A stretch of DNA of 64,000 nucleotides from Phymorhynchus buccinoides (GCA_017654935.2 CM065690.1:32228393-32292392), one strand, 5' to 3'. Shown: positions 42,961 to 53,901, numbered from the stretch's first letter. Notes: generated by a model not told the origin, from the letters alone. Made by a program: numbers and translations.

Positions 42961-44685
42961 GTTCTTGTCGTGGTCAGGTTTGTCCTGGGGAGTTGGTCCT
43001 GTAGGCCTCCTTAACCAGTTAAACTTGGGTCGCGTTAATTTAGGGTGGGAAATTTCCAGGCTTTTCATTGGTCCTTGTCATAAACGAAAGTTCTACGCTT
43101 AGTGTTAGGTGTAAAAGTTCCTCGTTTTTGATTGGTTCTCGAAAAAACCAATCCTTTCGGCTCATATACCCCATTGAAACGACCTACCATGATCATCCAG
43201 ACTTTGGCAGGCCAGCTGAGAGGACACAGAGAGAGAGAGAGCCTTCTTCACAGCATCATCTTCTTGCTTCTTGGGCCTCCTCAACTTTGCAGCGTTGGAT
43301 CCCTGCTTGGGCAGCTTTTCATCATAGTACGACGGCTTGCTGACGGAAGATGGGCACCCACCACTCTTGAGCCGCTCCCGCCAGCACCGCCGTACGACAG
43401 ACCGGTTCTTCATTGGGCCACCATCCTTGCTCCGGGCTACCGTTGAGCCACACTTCACCCACCTCCGATCGCCTCTGCGTTTCCTGAGGCAGTTTTTCGT
43501 TAGTGAGTATAAATAAGGAATAGGGTTTTGTTTTTTTACTTTTTTTTGCAGTTTGATGTGTTATTCAGCTGCCTAGTGTAGGGTCGTAGGACATATCACA
43601 AAAGTGGTATACCCAGGAGGACTGCGCCGGCCATAGAGCCAGGTCACAGCAGGACTCCTGGGAGTAGGGCCTAGGACCTGAAGATAGCTAGTTTTTTTAC
43701 TGGACTTTTTTACCTTTGCTCACTTTCTTTTTTTTGACTTTTCAATGTCATTCTCGCGTTCCTGTCATTCCCTCCACTCGTAGGCTACGGCCTGGTGGAC
43801 ACGGACCTCATAGACTAGGATTCTTGTAGGGCAGTTCCACACTCTGTTAGGGTTCCTGCCAGCCTCCTAAATTGTTGGAGGAGTTTGTGTGCGGGCAAAT
43901 AAATTAGCTAGAATAGGAGTTAGGTGAATAAACCAATAGGTCTGTCCTGTCTCTCCAAATCTTTTTGGATATTCTTTAATTTATTGCCGTAGGGAAACGT
44001 AGGAGTGAATTTAGGCGTAAATATAAATAAATACATTTGTTTGTTAAAAAACTAAAGTTAAATTGATTTGTAAGAAAAATAGAAGGCCTGTTCTCTTCTT
44101 TTGAACAGACACTAAAATACAAGGTTTTTTTCTACTAAGATAGGAGTCTTAAAATCTATAACATCTAAACATAATAAATAAGAATTTTGTAAACTTTGGT
44201 GCTTAAATAGCACAAGATAACATTGATCTATTTGATAAAACTAATATTTTCTGTTAAACCTAAATAGTGATCCCTCCAGTGGACATGGAGGGAATTTGAT
44301 AACAAAGGTAACAAAATTCCAAACTAGAATTTCGGAAAAATTAAACCTTTATAGAGGCTGTCACGACCTGCACTGTGACACCACCACGGGTTAGGAGAGC
44401 TCGACTCTGATTGGTCGCCCTCGTTTGCGAAAGGTTCCCATTGGTTCCTTTCGTAGACGTTTGGCTTCAAGTCAGAACTAGTAGTACAAAGTGGTTAATC
44501 CACGGCTAAAAAATCCCAGCGATCTGATTGGTCGCTGGGAATAACAAAAAGATACGTTGTGTTGTTCCTTCCTAACCGTTGGTGGGAGGGGGCAATACTT
44601 AGAGAAATATATTGTAATCAGAAAACTAACTTTGAATTTTGTTCTTTGAACATACCAAATTTCATAACTAGTCATAAGTTAAAAC
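42961..44685 (+). promoter_or_regulatory. Probable 5' leader/promoter region of LINE copy B, CCAAT-box cluster
   Basis: No coding. At least six ATTGG words (inverted CCAAT), most as RATTGGTY, occur at about 43071, 43131, 43411, 44411, 44449 and 44527. Start of the element is not defined. Promoter function is inference from position upstream of ORF1. Confidence 0.4.
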
Positions 44686-46746
44686 ATGAGTTCGTCTGGG
44701 TCTCAGAAGAAAAGTGGGCTAGTAAATCCTGGGACAACGTCCCAGAGGACCCTTTCACCTCAACCAAATACAAAAAAAGAAGATCATGTACACTTCAGTG
44801 ATTCAGAGGCTGAATCTGACGCCATGGAGGACTCTCCACAGTCACCAGAGGCTGCAGATCCTCTGAACGACTCAGTCTTTTCTAAAGAAATAAATGAAGA
44901 AACCAACTTCACATTGGTACAAAACAGAAAAAAAAGATCCAGAAATGAAGGGCTTTCGGACTCTAACTCTGACACATCTAGTGATCCACTCCCTAACGAA
45001 AAGAAAATTAGGGAAGAACTTAAAGACATGGACGACAATCCACCCCCCTTTCTGCCCCCAAATCAGGAGACTGAGACCCATTCGAAGGTCCAGATCGAGG
45101 AGCCAGAGATTCGTGATATAAACAAAGAAAAAGAGGGCCAACGGCCCTGTCAATCTGAGTCTGCCTCAGGGGCTGCAGAGGAACCTGGTTCCAAGACAGC
45201 CTCTGGGACAGGGCACAAAAACAAACAAAATACAAGGCCAGTAAGACAGGGAGACCAACCCCCACCAGTGTTCTTGCAGTTTCCGGTGGTTCTGGAGGAC
45301 CTGGGCACAGGCTCTGCCACGCTCAGGTCCCTCGGACCCACTACTAGTTATAATATGTGGTGCCAGACCACGGGGCCCATTCTTAGTCAGAGACCCCTGT
45401 CCAACAACAGATACTTGATAGGGTGTCGCACAGAGAAACAACAACGTATCCTGGCAGGGATGAAGAAACTTGCACAAATTAACATAAAATGTACTATTCC
45501 AACTGCCACAACTGAAGGAGTGATAAAGGCAATTCCTCACGAGGAAAGCTGTGAGGAAATAAAGAAATTAATACCAGGAGCCAAACAAGTATCCAGACTG
45601 AAAAACAAGGACGGGAGTGATTCTAGGGCCGTAAGAATTACGTTTGACAGGACCACCCTCCCGTCCTTGGTTAAACTGAATGCGGAGGAATTCAAAGTCC
45701 ACCCTTACGTGGCGCCTGTCCGTAAATGTAGGAAATGTTCCAGGCTGGGACACAGTCAAGATCAATGCAGATCAAAAAGAGAAATCTGTGTGAGGTGTGC
45801 CCAGCCTGGACACAACATCAAAGAATGTAAGACACAGACACTTAAATGCATAAACTGTATGGGAGAGCATTCGGCTGCATACCAGGGCTGCCCCCAATAT
45901 CAATTGCGCTTGAAAGCCAATAGAATCAGAGCAGAAACATTCTTGCCCTATTCGGAGGCTATTAAGAAGGCTAAGGTTGTTCTAAGCGAAGAAAAAACAC
46001 TCAGGGAACAAAGAAGGCCACCTCCACATTTGCCACCAGATGGGGCATGGAGAACAGAAGAGAGAGGCCCTCCAGGGAAAGCACTGAAACCAACTTTTGC
46101 AGACAAAGTGAGAGGAGTTGTGGACCGGGAGACTGCGGGGGATCCAGTTCAGGACCCCCCCGGTGGCCCGGAACATGTACCTCCTATCACCAGAAGAACC
46201 AGAATCAGAATTCTTTCAAAAAGACAAAGACTAAACAGCAATAAAAAGAGACTGTTAAAGGCCAAAGCCACCCTTCTAACTAAACAACAAAAACAAGCCT
46301 CAGAAAAAACCATCGAAGTACTTGTGGCGGACCAGATCCAAAAACAGACAGAGACTATGATGACGAGTATAACTAAACATATGGACAAACTAATGACAAA
46401 CTTTCAAGACAAAATGACACAAAAACTGGATCTGAGTCCGCCCCGTGAAACTAATACACTAGCTACACCCATTGACTTAAAACAAATACAACAAGCAGAA
46501 CAACAGGAAACAAATAAATCCCCAGGTGAGGAACTTATAACTAAAATTCTCATTTCCTTAGTAAAGGCCAGAAATGGCAACAAGCCTAAACTGCTCCTTG
46601 ACGGTTTGGTGGCCCTCCTCCCAACAGACGGTCAGTCCCCCATTCCTACCACACAAGGCAGTAATCTGTATCGTCTGGCTCAGTTGGTTTGCGAACCGAC
46701 TGAGGCTTCCAGGCGATACAGATACGTGTCACATAAAGCCCTGTAA
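44686..46746 (+). CDS. LINE copy B ORF1 (gag-like RNA-binding protein), intact
   Basis: 686 codons, open. ORF1 protein of an I/Nimb-like LINE, expected to bind the element RNA in the RNP. N-terminal third is acidic and disordered (Ser/Glu/Pro-rich); a conserved domain (FPVVLEDLGTGSATLRSLGP, IKCTIPTATTEGVIKAI, VRITFDRTTLPSL) precedes three zinc knuckles: CRKCSRLGHSQDQC (residues 348-361), CVRCAQPGHNIKEC (368-381) and CINCMGEHSAAYQGC (388-402). The C-terminal part is basic with helical potential. Start chosen as the first ATG after an upstream stop. Diverged from copies A and C, so a different subfamily. Stop overlaps CTG-TAA-GTA. Confidence 0.9.
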   Translation: MSSSGSQKKSGLVNPGTTSQRTLSPQPNTKKEDHVHFSDSEAESDAMEDSPQSPEAADPLNDSVFSKEINEETNFTLVQNRKKRSRNEGLSDSNSDTSSDPLPNEKKIREELKDMDDNPPPFLPPNQETETHSKVQIEEPEIRDINKEKEGQRPCQSESASGAAEEPGSKTASGTGHKNKQNTRPVRQGDQPPPVFLQFPVVLEDLGTGSATLRSLGPTTSYNMWCQTTGPILSQRPLSNNRYLIGCRTEKQQRILAGMKKLAQINIKCTIPTATTEGVIKAIPHEESCEEIKKLIPGAKQVSRLKNKDGSDSRAVRITFDRTTLPSLVKLNAEEFKVHPYVAPVRKCRKCSRLGHSQDQCRSKREICVRCAQPGHNIKECKTQTLKCINCMGEHSAAYQGCPQYQLRLKANRIRAETFLPYSEAIKKAKVVLSEEKTLREQRRPPPHLPPDGAWRTEERGPPGKALKPTFADKVRGVVDRETAGDPVQDPPGGPEHVPPITRRTRIRILSKRQRLNSNKKRLLKAKATLLTKQQKQASEKTIEVLVADQIQKQTETMMTSITKHMDKLMTNFQDKMTQKLDLSPPRETNTLATPIDLKQIQQAEQQETNKSPGEELITKILISLVKARNGNKPKLLLDGLVALLPTDGQSPIPTTQGSNLYRLAQLVCEPTEASRRYRYVSHKAL

Positions 46747-46773
46747 GTATCTTGAAAGATACAGTTTAATTAA

Positions 46774-49700
46774 AATCCAGTTAAAACACTCCTGTCTTCT
46801 TCTTCTGTTAACATTCTTCAGTGGAACTGCAGAGCAGTTTCCTCCAACATAGACTTTCTGATAAATTTTCTCGCTACAAACACAACTCAATACCACATTC
46901 TCTGTATCCAATCATTAAATTGCACAGTTATAAATCTACCTCGAATAGATGGCTTTTGCCACCCCCCTTCAATTAGTAACTCACTAGATAAAGTAAAAAC
47001 AGCAACCTACGTAAGGAAAAACATAGGCTATAACAACATTGCCTCACCAATTACAAATATCGACACAATCCAATATTCTAACACTATACAAATTCATTTA
47101 AAAGATCACCCCCTACATATAGTAAACGTATATTACCCACAGGGATACAAAAAGGCTCCCATAACTAACTGGCTTAGTTCTTTGCCCCTAACTTGCTCCT
47201 GGGCTGTGTTGGGAGATTTCAATGCTCACCACATAGCCTGGGAGCATAATTGTATAAGAAATGAAGATCAGACTCTGATGGATGACATTAATGAATCAAA
47301 TCTGGTTCTGCTTAACGATGGAACGAACACAAGGTACCCTCACATACTAAATAATAGAGCTACCACTGTGGACTTAACCTTGATCAGTCCACAGTTATAC
47401 ACAAAAACGGACTGGTGCCCCCTAATAGATTCCCTGGGTTCAGACCATAGGCCCATTTCAATAGAGATCGCTGCAGATATAGATGATTCGGAAGATTTGC
47501 CCCCGAAGAAATTTCTATACGAAAAAGCCAACTGGGAAGTTTTTAAAGCAATTTTAGAGAAACATACCCCAAATGAAGTAGAACATCAGAACATAGAAAT
47601 ATACTATAAAAATATTCACACACAAATTTTAGAAGCTAGTACACAAGCCATTCCCATGAGCGCACAGTCCTCGGAAAAGATCAACCAGACCAGAAACAAT
47701 CCCTGGTGGAACGAGGACTGTGCTGAAGTAGTAAAAGATAAACATAAGGCAAGTAACAGATTTAATAAATACCCCACAGAAGAAAATTTCAACGACAAAA
47801 AAATTAAAGAGAAACATAGTAAAAAAATCGTAGCTAAATCCAAATTGGAGTATTTTACTAACGAAAAGATAACTGATTTCAAAGACCTAGGGAAAGCCTG
47901 GAAGAGGCTAAAAAGGTTAAAACTTAGTGGTTTTTCGAGAAAGACAAGGTTAACGGTAAACAACAAATCAACAACATCAAATATCGAAACAGCTAACGTG
48001 TTAGCTGAAACCTTTAGTAAAGCTAGTCAAACCAATGCTTTGCCACCACAAGAACAAGAAAGAAGAAAAAGTATTCCTGTTTTTAATAAATCCACGGATA
48101 ATTCTAACCCTATAAATTCCCCAATCAAATATACCGAGCTTGCTAGAGCCCTTCGCAGTATAAAAAAGGTAAATAAAGCAACAGGAGGTGATATCATCTC
48201 CTACAAGATAATAAAACAACTACCCCTAAATTATTTACAAATTTTACACGGATTTTATTCCAGATGTTGGGAGGGGGGGGAAATTCCACAAGCTTGGAAA
48301 GAGGCCCAAGTAATAGGGATCCCTAAACCCGGAAAACCGAAGAGGGATCCCAAAAGTTACCGGCCTATCTCCCTCACCCCTCATCTGGGTAAAGTCTATG
48401 AAAGAATCGTGAGAACACGATTAGATTACTTTTTACAAAAAAATAACATTTTGCCCCCCTTCCAAGCAGGTTTTCGAAAAAATCGATCCTGTATGGAACA
48501 AGTAGTTAAATTGACCTCCCATGTCAAAAGAGCGTTTAATCGCCGAAGAATAATACTATCCACGTTCTTCGACATCAAAGGGGCGTACGACTCAGTTTGG
48601 CATGGGAGGTTACTTCAAAAAATTAGCAGGCTCGGTATTGCGGGCAATACATTCAATTTTATTAAAGCTTTTTTAGAGAATAGAAAAATGAGAGTTAACG
48701 TGGGACAGTCCCTGTCCAGAGTTTACACTTTGGACATGGGCGTCCCACAAGGGAGCATGATTGCACCAACGTTGTTCAACATCATGCTCCACGACATACA
48801 GAACATATCATTGGGTAAATCAAAAATTTCTATGTATGCCGATGATATCGCGATATGGACACCCCCAAATACCAAAAAATACTCATTAATGCATAAAGAA
48901 CATCAACGCCATATAACAGCCATAGCTACATACCTCCAGGATAATGGCTTTTCATTGTCACAGGACAAATGCGAATTTATGGTCTTTTCTAACAAAAGAG
49001 ACAAAACTGATTTTACAATAGATATACTAGGTACGGAAAAAAAACAGAGCACAAAAGTTAAATTCTTGGGAGTTATTCTTACTCCTACGTTAAATTGGAC
49101 ACCACACATTGAACATACAGCAAAAAAGGCTTCGCAAGCCTTAAATTTTATTAAAGTAATCTCTAAAGAAAGATGGGCTAAGGACCCAAAATTCTTGGTT
49201 AACCTGGTTAGGGCCCTGGTGCGCAGCCGATTGACCTACGGAATGGAAGCCTTTCACTCGTTAACTAAAAGTCAGTTTTCAAAACTACAAGCTATAGAGA
49301 CTAAGGCACTTAAGATTGCACTCGGTGTCCCTGTGTACGCAGTAAACAAGTTAGTGTACAGGGACATCGGGTGGCTGCCATTAGAGAACTTGATGAGGGT
49401 AAACTGTGCCAATTTTCTGGTGCGCTGGTATGCAGCCAAGACGGAATCATTTAAAGAATTCAAAATGAATATGATAGACCCTTTTTTGAATTATGAGACT
49501 AAAAAGAAAAAGAATCCCACAGCAAGTGATAAGAACACCAATATAATTCATTTCTCAGCTAACCTGTTTAAAGAGGCTAACCTGGACTTGCAGGATGTCT
49601 CAATACACCCTTCAGCGTGTTTTCCCCCATGGGAAAGAGAAGAAATTCAATATGATACAACCTTAAATAGCAAATTTTCGAAAGAAGAGGTCAATTTAAT

Positions 49701-50574
49701 AAGTATAGCAGCGAAAGAAAAAATTGAAGCAGCAAAATATCATTTACAAATCTATACTGATGGTTCTAAAATTGACCATAAGGTGGGGTGCGCTTTTACC
49801 ATCCCCACCTTAGAAATAACAAAATCTTTTCAACTAAATGACCATCTTTCAATTTTTAGTGCCGAGTTATGGGCAATACTTGAAGTATGCTCCTTCCTAA
49901 ACAACCTAACTAATCCCCCAATAAATGTAGTTATCTACACAGATTCACTATCCTCCATCCAGGCCCTTCAGGGAGAAACAAACAACAGACTAGAAATTAT
50001 AAACGAAATCAGAATATTAATACATCAAATTATACTTAAGGGAACCTCAATAGTCATAACCTGGATACCCTCCCATTGTGGGATATTGGGCAATGACCGA
50101 GCCGATAGGGCGGCCAAAAGTGCCGCTGAAGAAAGATCAGGTACCCTAATTAACATTAAATTATCTATAAAAGAATCCAAAAGTAAATTAAAAAGAGCAG
50201 CATTCCAAGAGTGGAGCAGAGAGCTAGAAAGCTATGCCAAAGCCCACTCTTGGGACCACATAATAGTAAAAGGCGGCCTTTTTCTGCCTATTAAACCAAA
50301 TTTACAATCATTAATTTTTAGATTAAGAACCAGTTCAAATCCATGTACTTACATTGAAGTAATTTGTGAATGTGGGAAAACCCTCAACATGGAACACCTT
50401 TTTAATCCATGTGCAAATATTACAAAAGAACTAATTCCACTTATTCAAAAACTTAAAATATACAACATAACGTACTCTAAACTTATAATACATAAACATA
50501 CAACAGAAGGATGGGCCCCGTTGGTCTGGCTGGCCGAAGCCTTAGTCAAAACTTCCTTTGGTCAGCATTTCTGA
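46774..50574 (+). CDS. LINE copy B ORF2: endonuclease, reverse transcriptase, RNase H; no ATG
   Basis: Open for about 1266 codons from just after a stop at 46771-46773, in the same frame as ORF1 and 27 bases after it, with no ATG before the endonuclease domain. Apurinic-type endonuclease: QWNCRA (residue 16), VNVYYPQGY, GDFNAHH (147), SDHRPI (223); the usual QE catalytic pair reads CIQSLN. Reverse transcriptase: YRPISLTPHLGKVYERI, FFDIKGAYDSVWHGRL, GVPQGSMIAPTLFNIML, YADD (688). RNase H: YTDGSK (994), FSAELWA, YTDSLSS, SHCGILGNDRAD, all four acidic residues present. C-terminal CECGK...HLFNPC zinc motif (1198). RNase H puts it in the I group of LINEs. Possibly active copy. Confidence 0.93.
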   Translation, partial: NPVKTLLSSSSVNILQWNCRAVSSNIDFLINFLATNTTQYHILCIQSLNCTVINLPRIDGFCHPPSISNSLDKVKTATYVRKNIGYNNIASPITNIDTIQYSNTIQIHLKDHPLHIVNVYYPQGYKKAPITNWLSSLPLTCSWAVLGDFNAHHIAWEHNCIRNEDQTLMDDINESNLVLLNDGTNTRYPHILNNRATTVDLTLISPQLYTKTDWCPLIDSLGSDHRPISIEIAADIDDSEDLPPKKFLYEKANWEVFKAILEKHTPNEVEHQNIEIYYKNIHTQILEASTQAIPMSAQSSEKINQTRNNPWWNEDCAEVVKDKHKASNRFNKYPTEENFNDKKIKEKHSKKIVAKSKLEYFTNEKITDFKDLGKAWKRLKRLKLSGFSRKTRLTVNNKSTTSNIETANVLAETFSKASQTNALPPQEQERRKSIPVFNKSTDNSNPINSPIKYTELARALRSIKKVNKATGGDIISYKIIKQLPLNYLQILHGFYSRCWEGGEIPQAWKEAQVIGIPKPGKPKRDPKSYRPISLTPHLGKVYERIVRTRLDYFLQKNNILPPFQAGFRKNRSCMEQVVKLTSHVKRAFNRRRIILSTFFDIKGAYDSVWHGRLLQKISRLGIAGNTFNFIKAFLENRKMRVNVGQSLSRVYTLDMGVPQGSMIAPTLFNIMLHDIQNISLGKSKISMYADDIAIWTPPNTKKYSLMHKEHQRHITAIATYLQDNGFSLSQDKCEFMVFSNKRDKTDFTIDILGTEKKQSTKVKFLGVILTPTLNWTPHIEHTAKKASQALNFIKVISKERWAKDPKFLVNLVRALVRSRLTYGMEAFHSLTKSQFSKLQAIETKALKIALGVPVYAVNKLVYRDIGWLPLENLMRVNCANFLVRWYAAKTESFKEFKMNMIDPFLNYETKKKKNPTASDKNTNIIHFSANLFKEANLDLQDVSIHPSACFPPWEREEIQYDTTLNSKFSKEEVNLISIAAKEKIEAAKYHLQIYTDGSKIDHKVGCAFTIPTLEITKSFQLNDHLSIFSAELWAILEVCSFLNNLTNPPINVVIYTDSLSSIQALQGETNNRLEIINEIRILIHQIILKGTSIVITWIPSHCGILGNDRADRAAKSAAEERSGTLINIKLSIKESKSKLKRAAFQEWSRELESYAKAHSWDHIIVKGGLFLPIKPNLQSLIFRLRTSSNPCTYIEVICECGKTLNMEHLFNPCANITKELIPLIQKLKIYNITYSKLIIHKHTTEGWAPLVWLAEALVKTSFGQHF

Positions 50575-51726
50575 TCAAGAAGGGAAACAAAACAAAATAA
50601 GATTTAACTGTAAACTTTTAAATAAATGATTTTAATGACGGGTATAGGGTCCCTCCGGACAGCGGGCCGCGTACCTACCCACAGTCCACTCCCAAACCCA
50701 TAAAAATTTTCAGTTTTCCCTTTTTAACTTACGGCATGTACTACACATGACCGGTAGGATTCTTTTGAATCCGAGTAAATTTTACTCCCCCTCCCCTAGT
50801 AGATGGGTGCGCGGCCCGACCTCCGGGGGGGTGCCTTCGTAGTCGCGAACGTTAAATTACGGTCAGGGTTATCCCAATAGGTCCCCCCGCACTTAATGCT
50901 GGACCTATATAACGACGCCCTACCACTGTTTTGGCCGGAGAGGAGGGGTCCCTCTACCTCCCTCCCTCCGACCTAAACAAGTAGGAATCGTTAACTATCC
51001 CCGTCATAAAGTACTAGTTTTAAATTTTGGTTTTAAAAATATCTTAAATATAGATGGTTTTTAATAAACTATGAAAATAACAAAATTTCTTTAAAATCTT
51101 AACAATTGGAGACTTGGGGTCCACAGAGCAACTTTTTCTGCCCGGGCTCGGCCAAATTTGTTAGTGCCTTTCTTTTTGAGTCTGAGGTAGAGATAAGTTT
51201 GTAAATATTTTTTTTTTTTTTCTTGGGACCCCAGTCTATTCATTTTTTCATACAATCTTTTCTCACTATGTGAGAAATTGATTGACATATTCTTTTTAAA
51301 CATAGTATAAATAGTTGTCCACTTGTAGTGATAACTTTTTAACAACGAGAATTTTTCAAAATAAAGTCTAATAAGACACAAATATGTAAATATCGTTTTT
51401 TGACCTTAAATTGAATTTTTTAACATTTTTCATTAAATACTCGTTCTTTTAAACATTATTGTGGTCCTGAAGTTTTAATCATTAGGCTCTCGCCAGGAGG
51501 GGTACAGCTCTAAATAAAATTTTAATCATTCATTTTTATCTAAAAAGTCAAGTTTTAACTAGACAGTAGTCTCGTACGGGCCATGGCTCATAAAATGTAA
51601 AAACCTTGACCTTTATTCAAGAGATAAACAATTATAAATAGTAAAACAAATATCTAAAGTAAAATAAAAACATCTTTTTTTCTCTTCCCCTTCCCCCCAT
51701 TTCCAAATAACTAAAAGTAGATCGTA
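50575..51726 (+). other. LINE copy B 3' region and copy C 5' leader
   Basis: AATAAA at 50622-50627 could be a polyadenylation signal. GC-rich C/G blocks (50640-50700, 50810-50990) and an ACCTATATAACG word near 50904-50915 may belong to the copy C promoter. The border between copies cannot be placed. From 51000 on the sequence is AT-rich. Confidence 0.4.
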
Positions 51727-53901
51727 ATGTCCCATATGGCTTCGGCCGAGAGGACGAAAAACATAATTAACCAACCTACCATGAGTGATATAGGTAGAGA
51801 GGAGGTGGTGGAGGAGGAGGGGGCCAGTGTTTTCAACCGTAGTTTGGGTGAGAGCATTGAGACCCTCTCTGATTCCGGCAGCTCTTCCCCCCCCACATTT
51901 ATTGAAAATGTCCTCTTCAAGACTCCATTGGAGATTTCATCTGGGCCACCAGCCCCGTTGCTTCAGAGCACCCCAGTCCCATTGACACCAAGTAGGAAGA
52001 GGTCTCGTTCTTCTAGAACATCCCCTGCTTCCCCTAGTCCGTCACTAGGAAACAAAAAGTCCAAAGAGAATATGTCCCCTGTTGAACAAGGGAACCAGAC
52101 CCCCCCTGACGGTCAAACGCTGATAGTCCATCACTCCCCCTCAAGGGAGGCTAACGAAAATATGGATATTCCAACTTCTAACAGCCAGAGTGGCACATCA
52201 CTAGTCAGCCCCCTCACAGAAGGGAGGCATTCGGAGAACCCTCAAAATAGGGAAGATCAACATACACCTGACTGCGTTTCCATATGGGGTGCTCCCCCAG
52301 TTAAGGTAGATCAAATACCAAAACCAATACCACCAAAACCAAAACCTAGACAGACACGTCTGCGCGCGCCCGATTCTTCCAAAATGCCGCCCCCAACCTT
52401 CCTCAAATACCCCGTGATTGTGGAAGATCTTGGCTCAGGCCCGGCCACGATCAAGGGCCTGGGCCCAATCACGGGGATGAAGCTATGGCAAAATGCCATA
52501 GGTGATATATCCAGTCAAAGGTCGCTTGCTGGAAACAAGATCTTGATAGGATGCAAATCTGCAGAACAACAGACCAAACTTGCTGGTCTGACAGTTATTT
52601 CCAAAATTGCAATCAGATGCTTTATTCCGACCGCCTCCACTGAGGGAGTCATACGACCGATTCCTCTAGATGAGGACATACAAAACCTTCTTCCGCTGAT
52701 TGAGGACGCGCGCAGCGTCCTCAGATTAAACAACAAAGATGGATCGAAATCCAAGGCGATCAGAATAGTTTTTAACAAACCAATCTTGCCCTCTTTCATC
52801 AAAATTTGTGCACAAGAGTTTTCAGTTCAGCCATTTGTGGCCCCAGTTAAAAGATGCAAGAGGTGTGCCCGATTCGGTCACACAAAAGATCAGTGCAGGT
52901 CCAAAAAAGAGACCTGCACGAAGTGTGCCGGATTGGGTCACTCCGCAGTGGCATGTCAGAAAACCCCAAAATGTGTCAACTGTGGAGGTTCCCACTCAGC
53001 TGCCTATGGCGGATGTCCGCTGTACAAACTTAGGCTTCAGGCTAACAGAATAAGGGCTGAAACATTCATCCCTTACTCGGAAGCCATTCGCCGGGCCAAA
53101 TTGGCCCAGGAGTCAGAACTAGCATCCAAACAACAAGCTCCACCTTCTCCCTCCCCACAGGTAGATTCCTCCTGGCGGCCGGAAGACAGATCAGTTCCGT
53201 CATACGCGAACGCAGTTAAAAACGGCCAAAATCTACACACAAAAATCACACATAAAGCCCCAGCCCAGAAAACAGTAGAACTACAAGATCAAGCAAACAC
53301 TAAGAAAAATGATAGCCGTCCCGATAATAAATTTGTACTCTCACCATCTAAATCTCGAAAAAGACTCCTCAGCAGTAAAGTCAGAGCTCTAAAAATCGAA
53401 GCAGCAAAAAACAAAATAATAAAACAAAACGCAGAAAGGAAAACAGAACAGTTAGTTCTTCAACAACTACAAAAACATACTACAACTTTGATGACTGAAT
53501 TAACCACACATATGAATAAACTGATAATCAACTTTACAGACAAAATGACTACTACTCAAATCAACACAAAACCAGTCACATCTACCCAGGATAAACAATC
53601 TTCCTCTTCAATTGAAAATATAACTCTGAACATAAAACAAAATAAAAATCAAACAGTGGCAGAAAATTTCATCACACAAGTACTTACTCACGTAGCAAAA
53701 GCGCGTACCACTCAAAACCCCACTCTACTGCTGGAGGGGCTTGTCTCTCTGTTCCCCTCATCCAGTAGCCAGACACCGATAGGCCCCCAGAGTCATCTCA
53801 TGAGACTTGCAGAATTGGCCTGTGGCCCTTCTGTTGCAGGGGAGGGCTCTAGGGCAAAGCATAGAGCTGGGTCTAACTCTACCAAGAAAGGCATCCCTTA
53901 G
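51727..53901 (+). CDS. LINE copy C ORF1 (gag-like), intact
   Basis: 724 codons, open. Same domain plan as copy A: FLKYPVIVEDLGSGPATIKG, GPITGMKLWQNAIGDISS, FIPTASTEGVIRPIP, then zinc knuckles CKRCARFGHTKDQC (from residue 377), CTKCAGLGHSAVAC and CVNCGGSHSAAYGGC. The C-terminus is basic and Lys/Gln-rich. The first ATG begins MSHMASAERTKN, a segment that matches a SINE tail rather than copy A; the in-frame ATG at 51781 (MSDIGREEVVEEEG) is the better homologue of copy A's start. Only ORF2 of this copy is broken. Confidence 0.9.
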   Translation: MSHMASAERTKNIINQPTMSDIGREEVVEEEGASVFNRSLGESIETLSDSGSSSPPTFIENVLFKTPLEISSGPPAPLLQSTPVPLTPSRKRSRSSRTSPASPSPSLGNKKSKENMSPVEQGNQTPPDGQTLIVHHSPSREANENMDIPTSNSQSGTSLVSPLTEGRHSENPQNREDQHTPDCVSIWGAPPVKVDQIPKPIPPKPKPRQTRLRAPDSSKMPPPTFLKYPVIVEDLGSGPATIKGLGPITGMKLWQNAIGDISSQRSLAGNKILIGCKSAEQQTKLAGLTVISKIAIRCFIPTASTEGVIRPIPLDEDIQNLLPLIEDARSVLRLNNKDGSKSKAIRIVFNKPILPSFIKICAQEFSVQPFVAPVKRCKRCARFGHTKDQCRSKKETCTKCAGLGHSAVACQKTPKCVNCGGSHSAAYGGCPLYKLRLQANRIRAETFIPYSEAIRRAKLAQESELASKQQAPPSPSPQVDSSWRPEDRSVPSYANAVKNGQNLHTKITHKAPAQKTVELQDQANTKKNDSRPDNKFVLSPSKSRKRLLSSKVRALKIEAAKNKIIKQNAERKTEQLVLQQLQKHTTTLMTELTTHMNKLIINFTDKMTTTQINTKPVTSTQDKQSSSSIENITLNIKQNKNQTVAENFITQVLTHVAKARTTQNPTLLLEGLVSLFPSSSSQTPIGPQSHLMRLAELACGPSVAGEGSRAKHRAGSNSTKKGIP

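Noticed and set aside
46743..46832. Intron joining LINE ORF1 to ORF2 (GTAAGTAT donor at the ORF1 stop, CAG acceptors upstream of QWN)
   Set aside because: The nearest acceptor (46821) leads out of frame; the in-frame one (46832) would remove the essential QWN motif; copy C has no equivalent donor.
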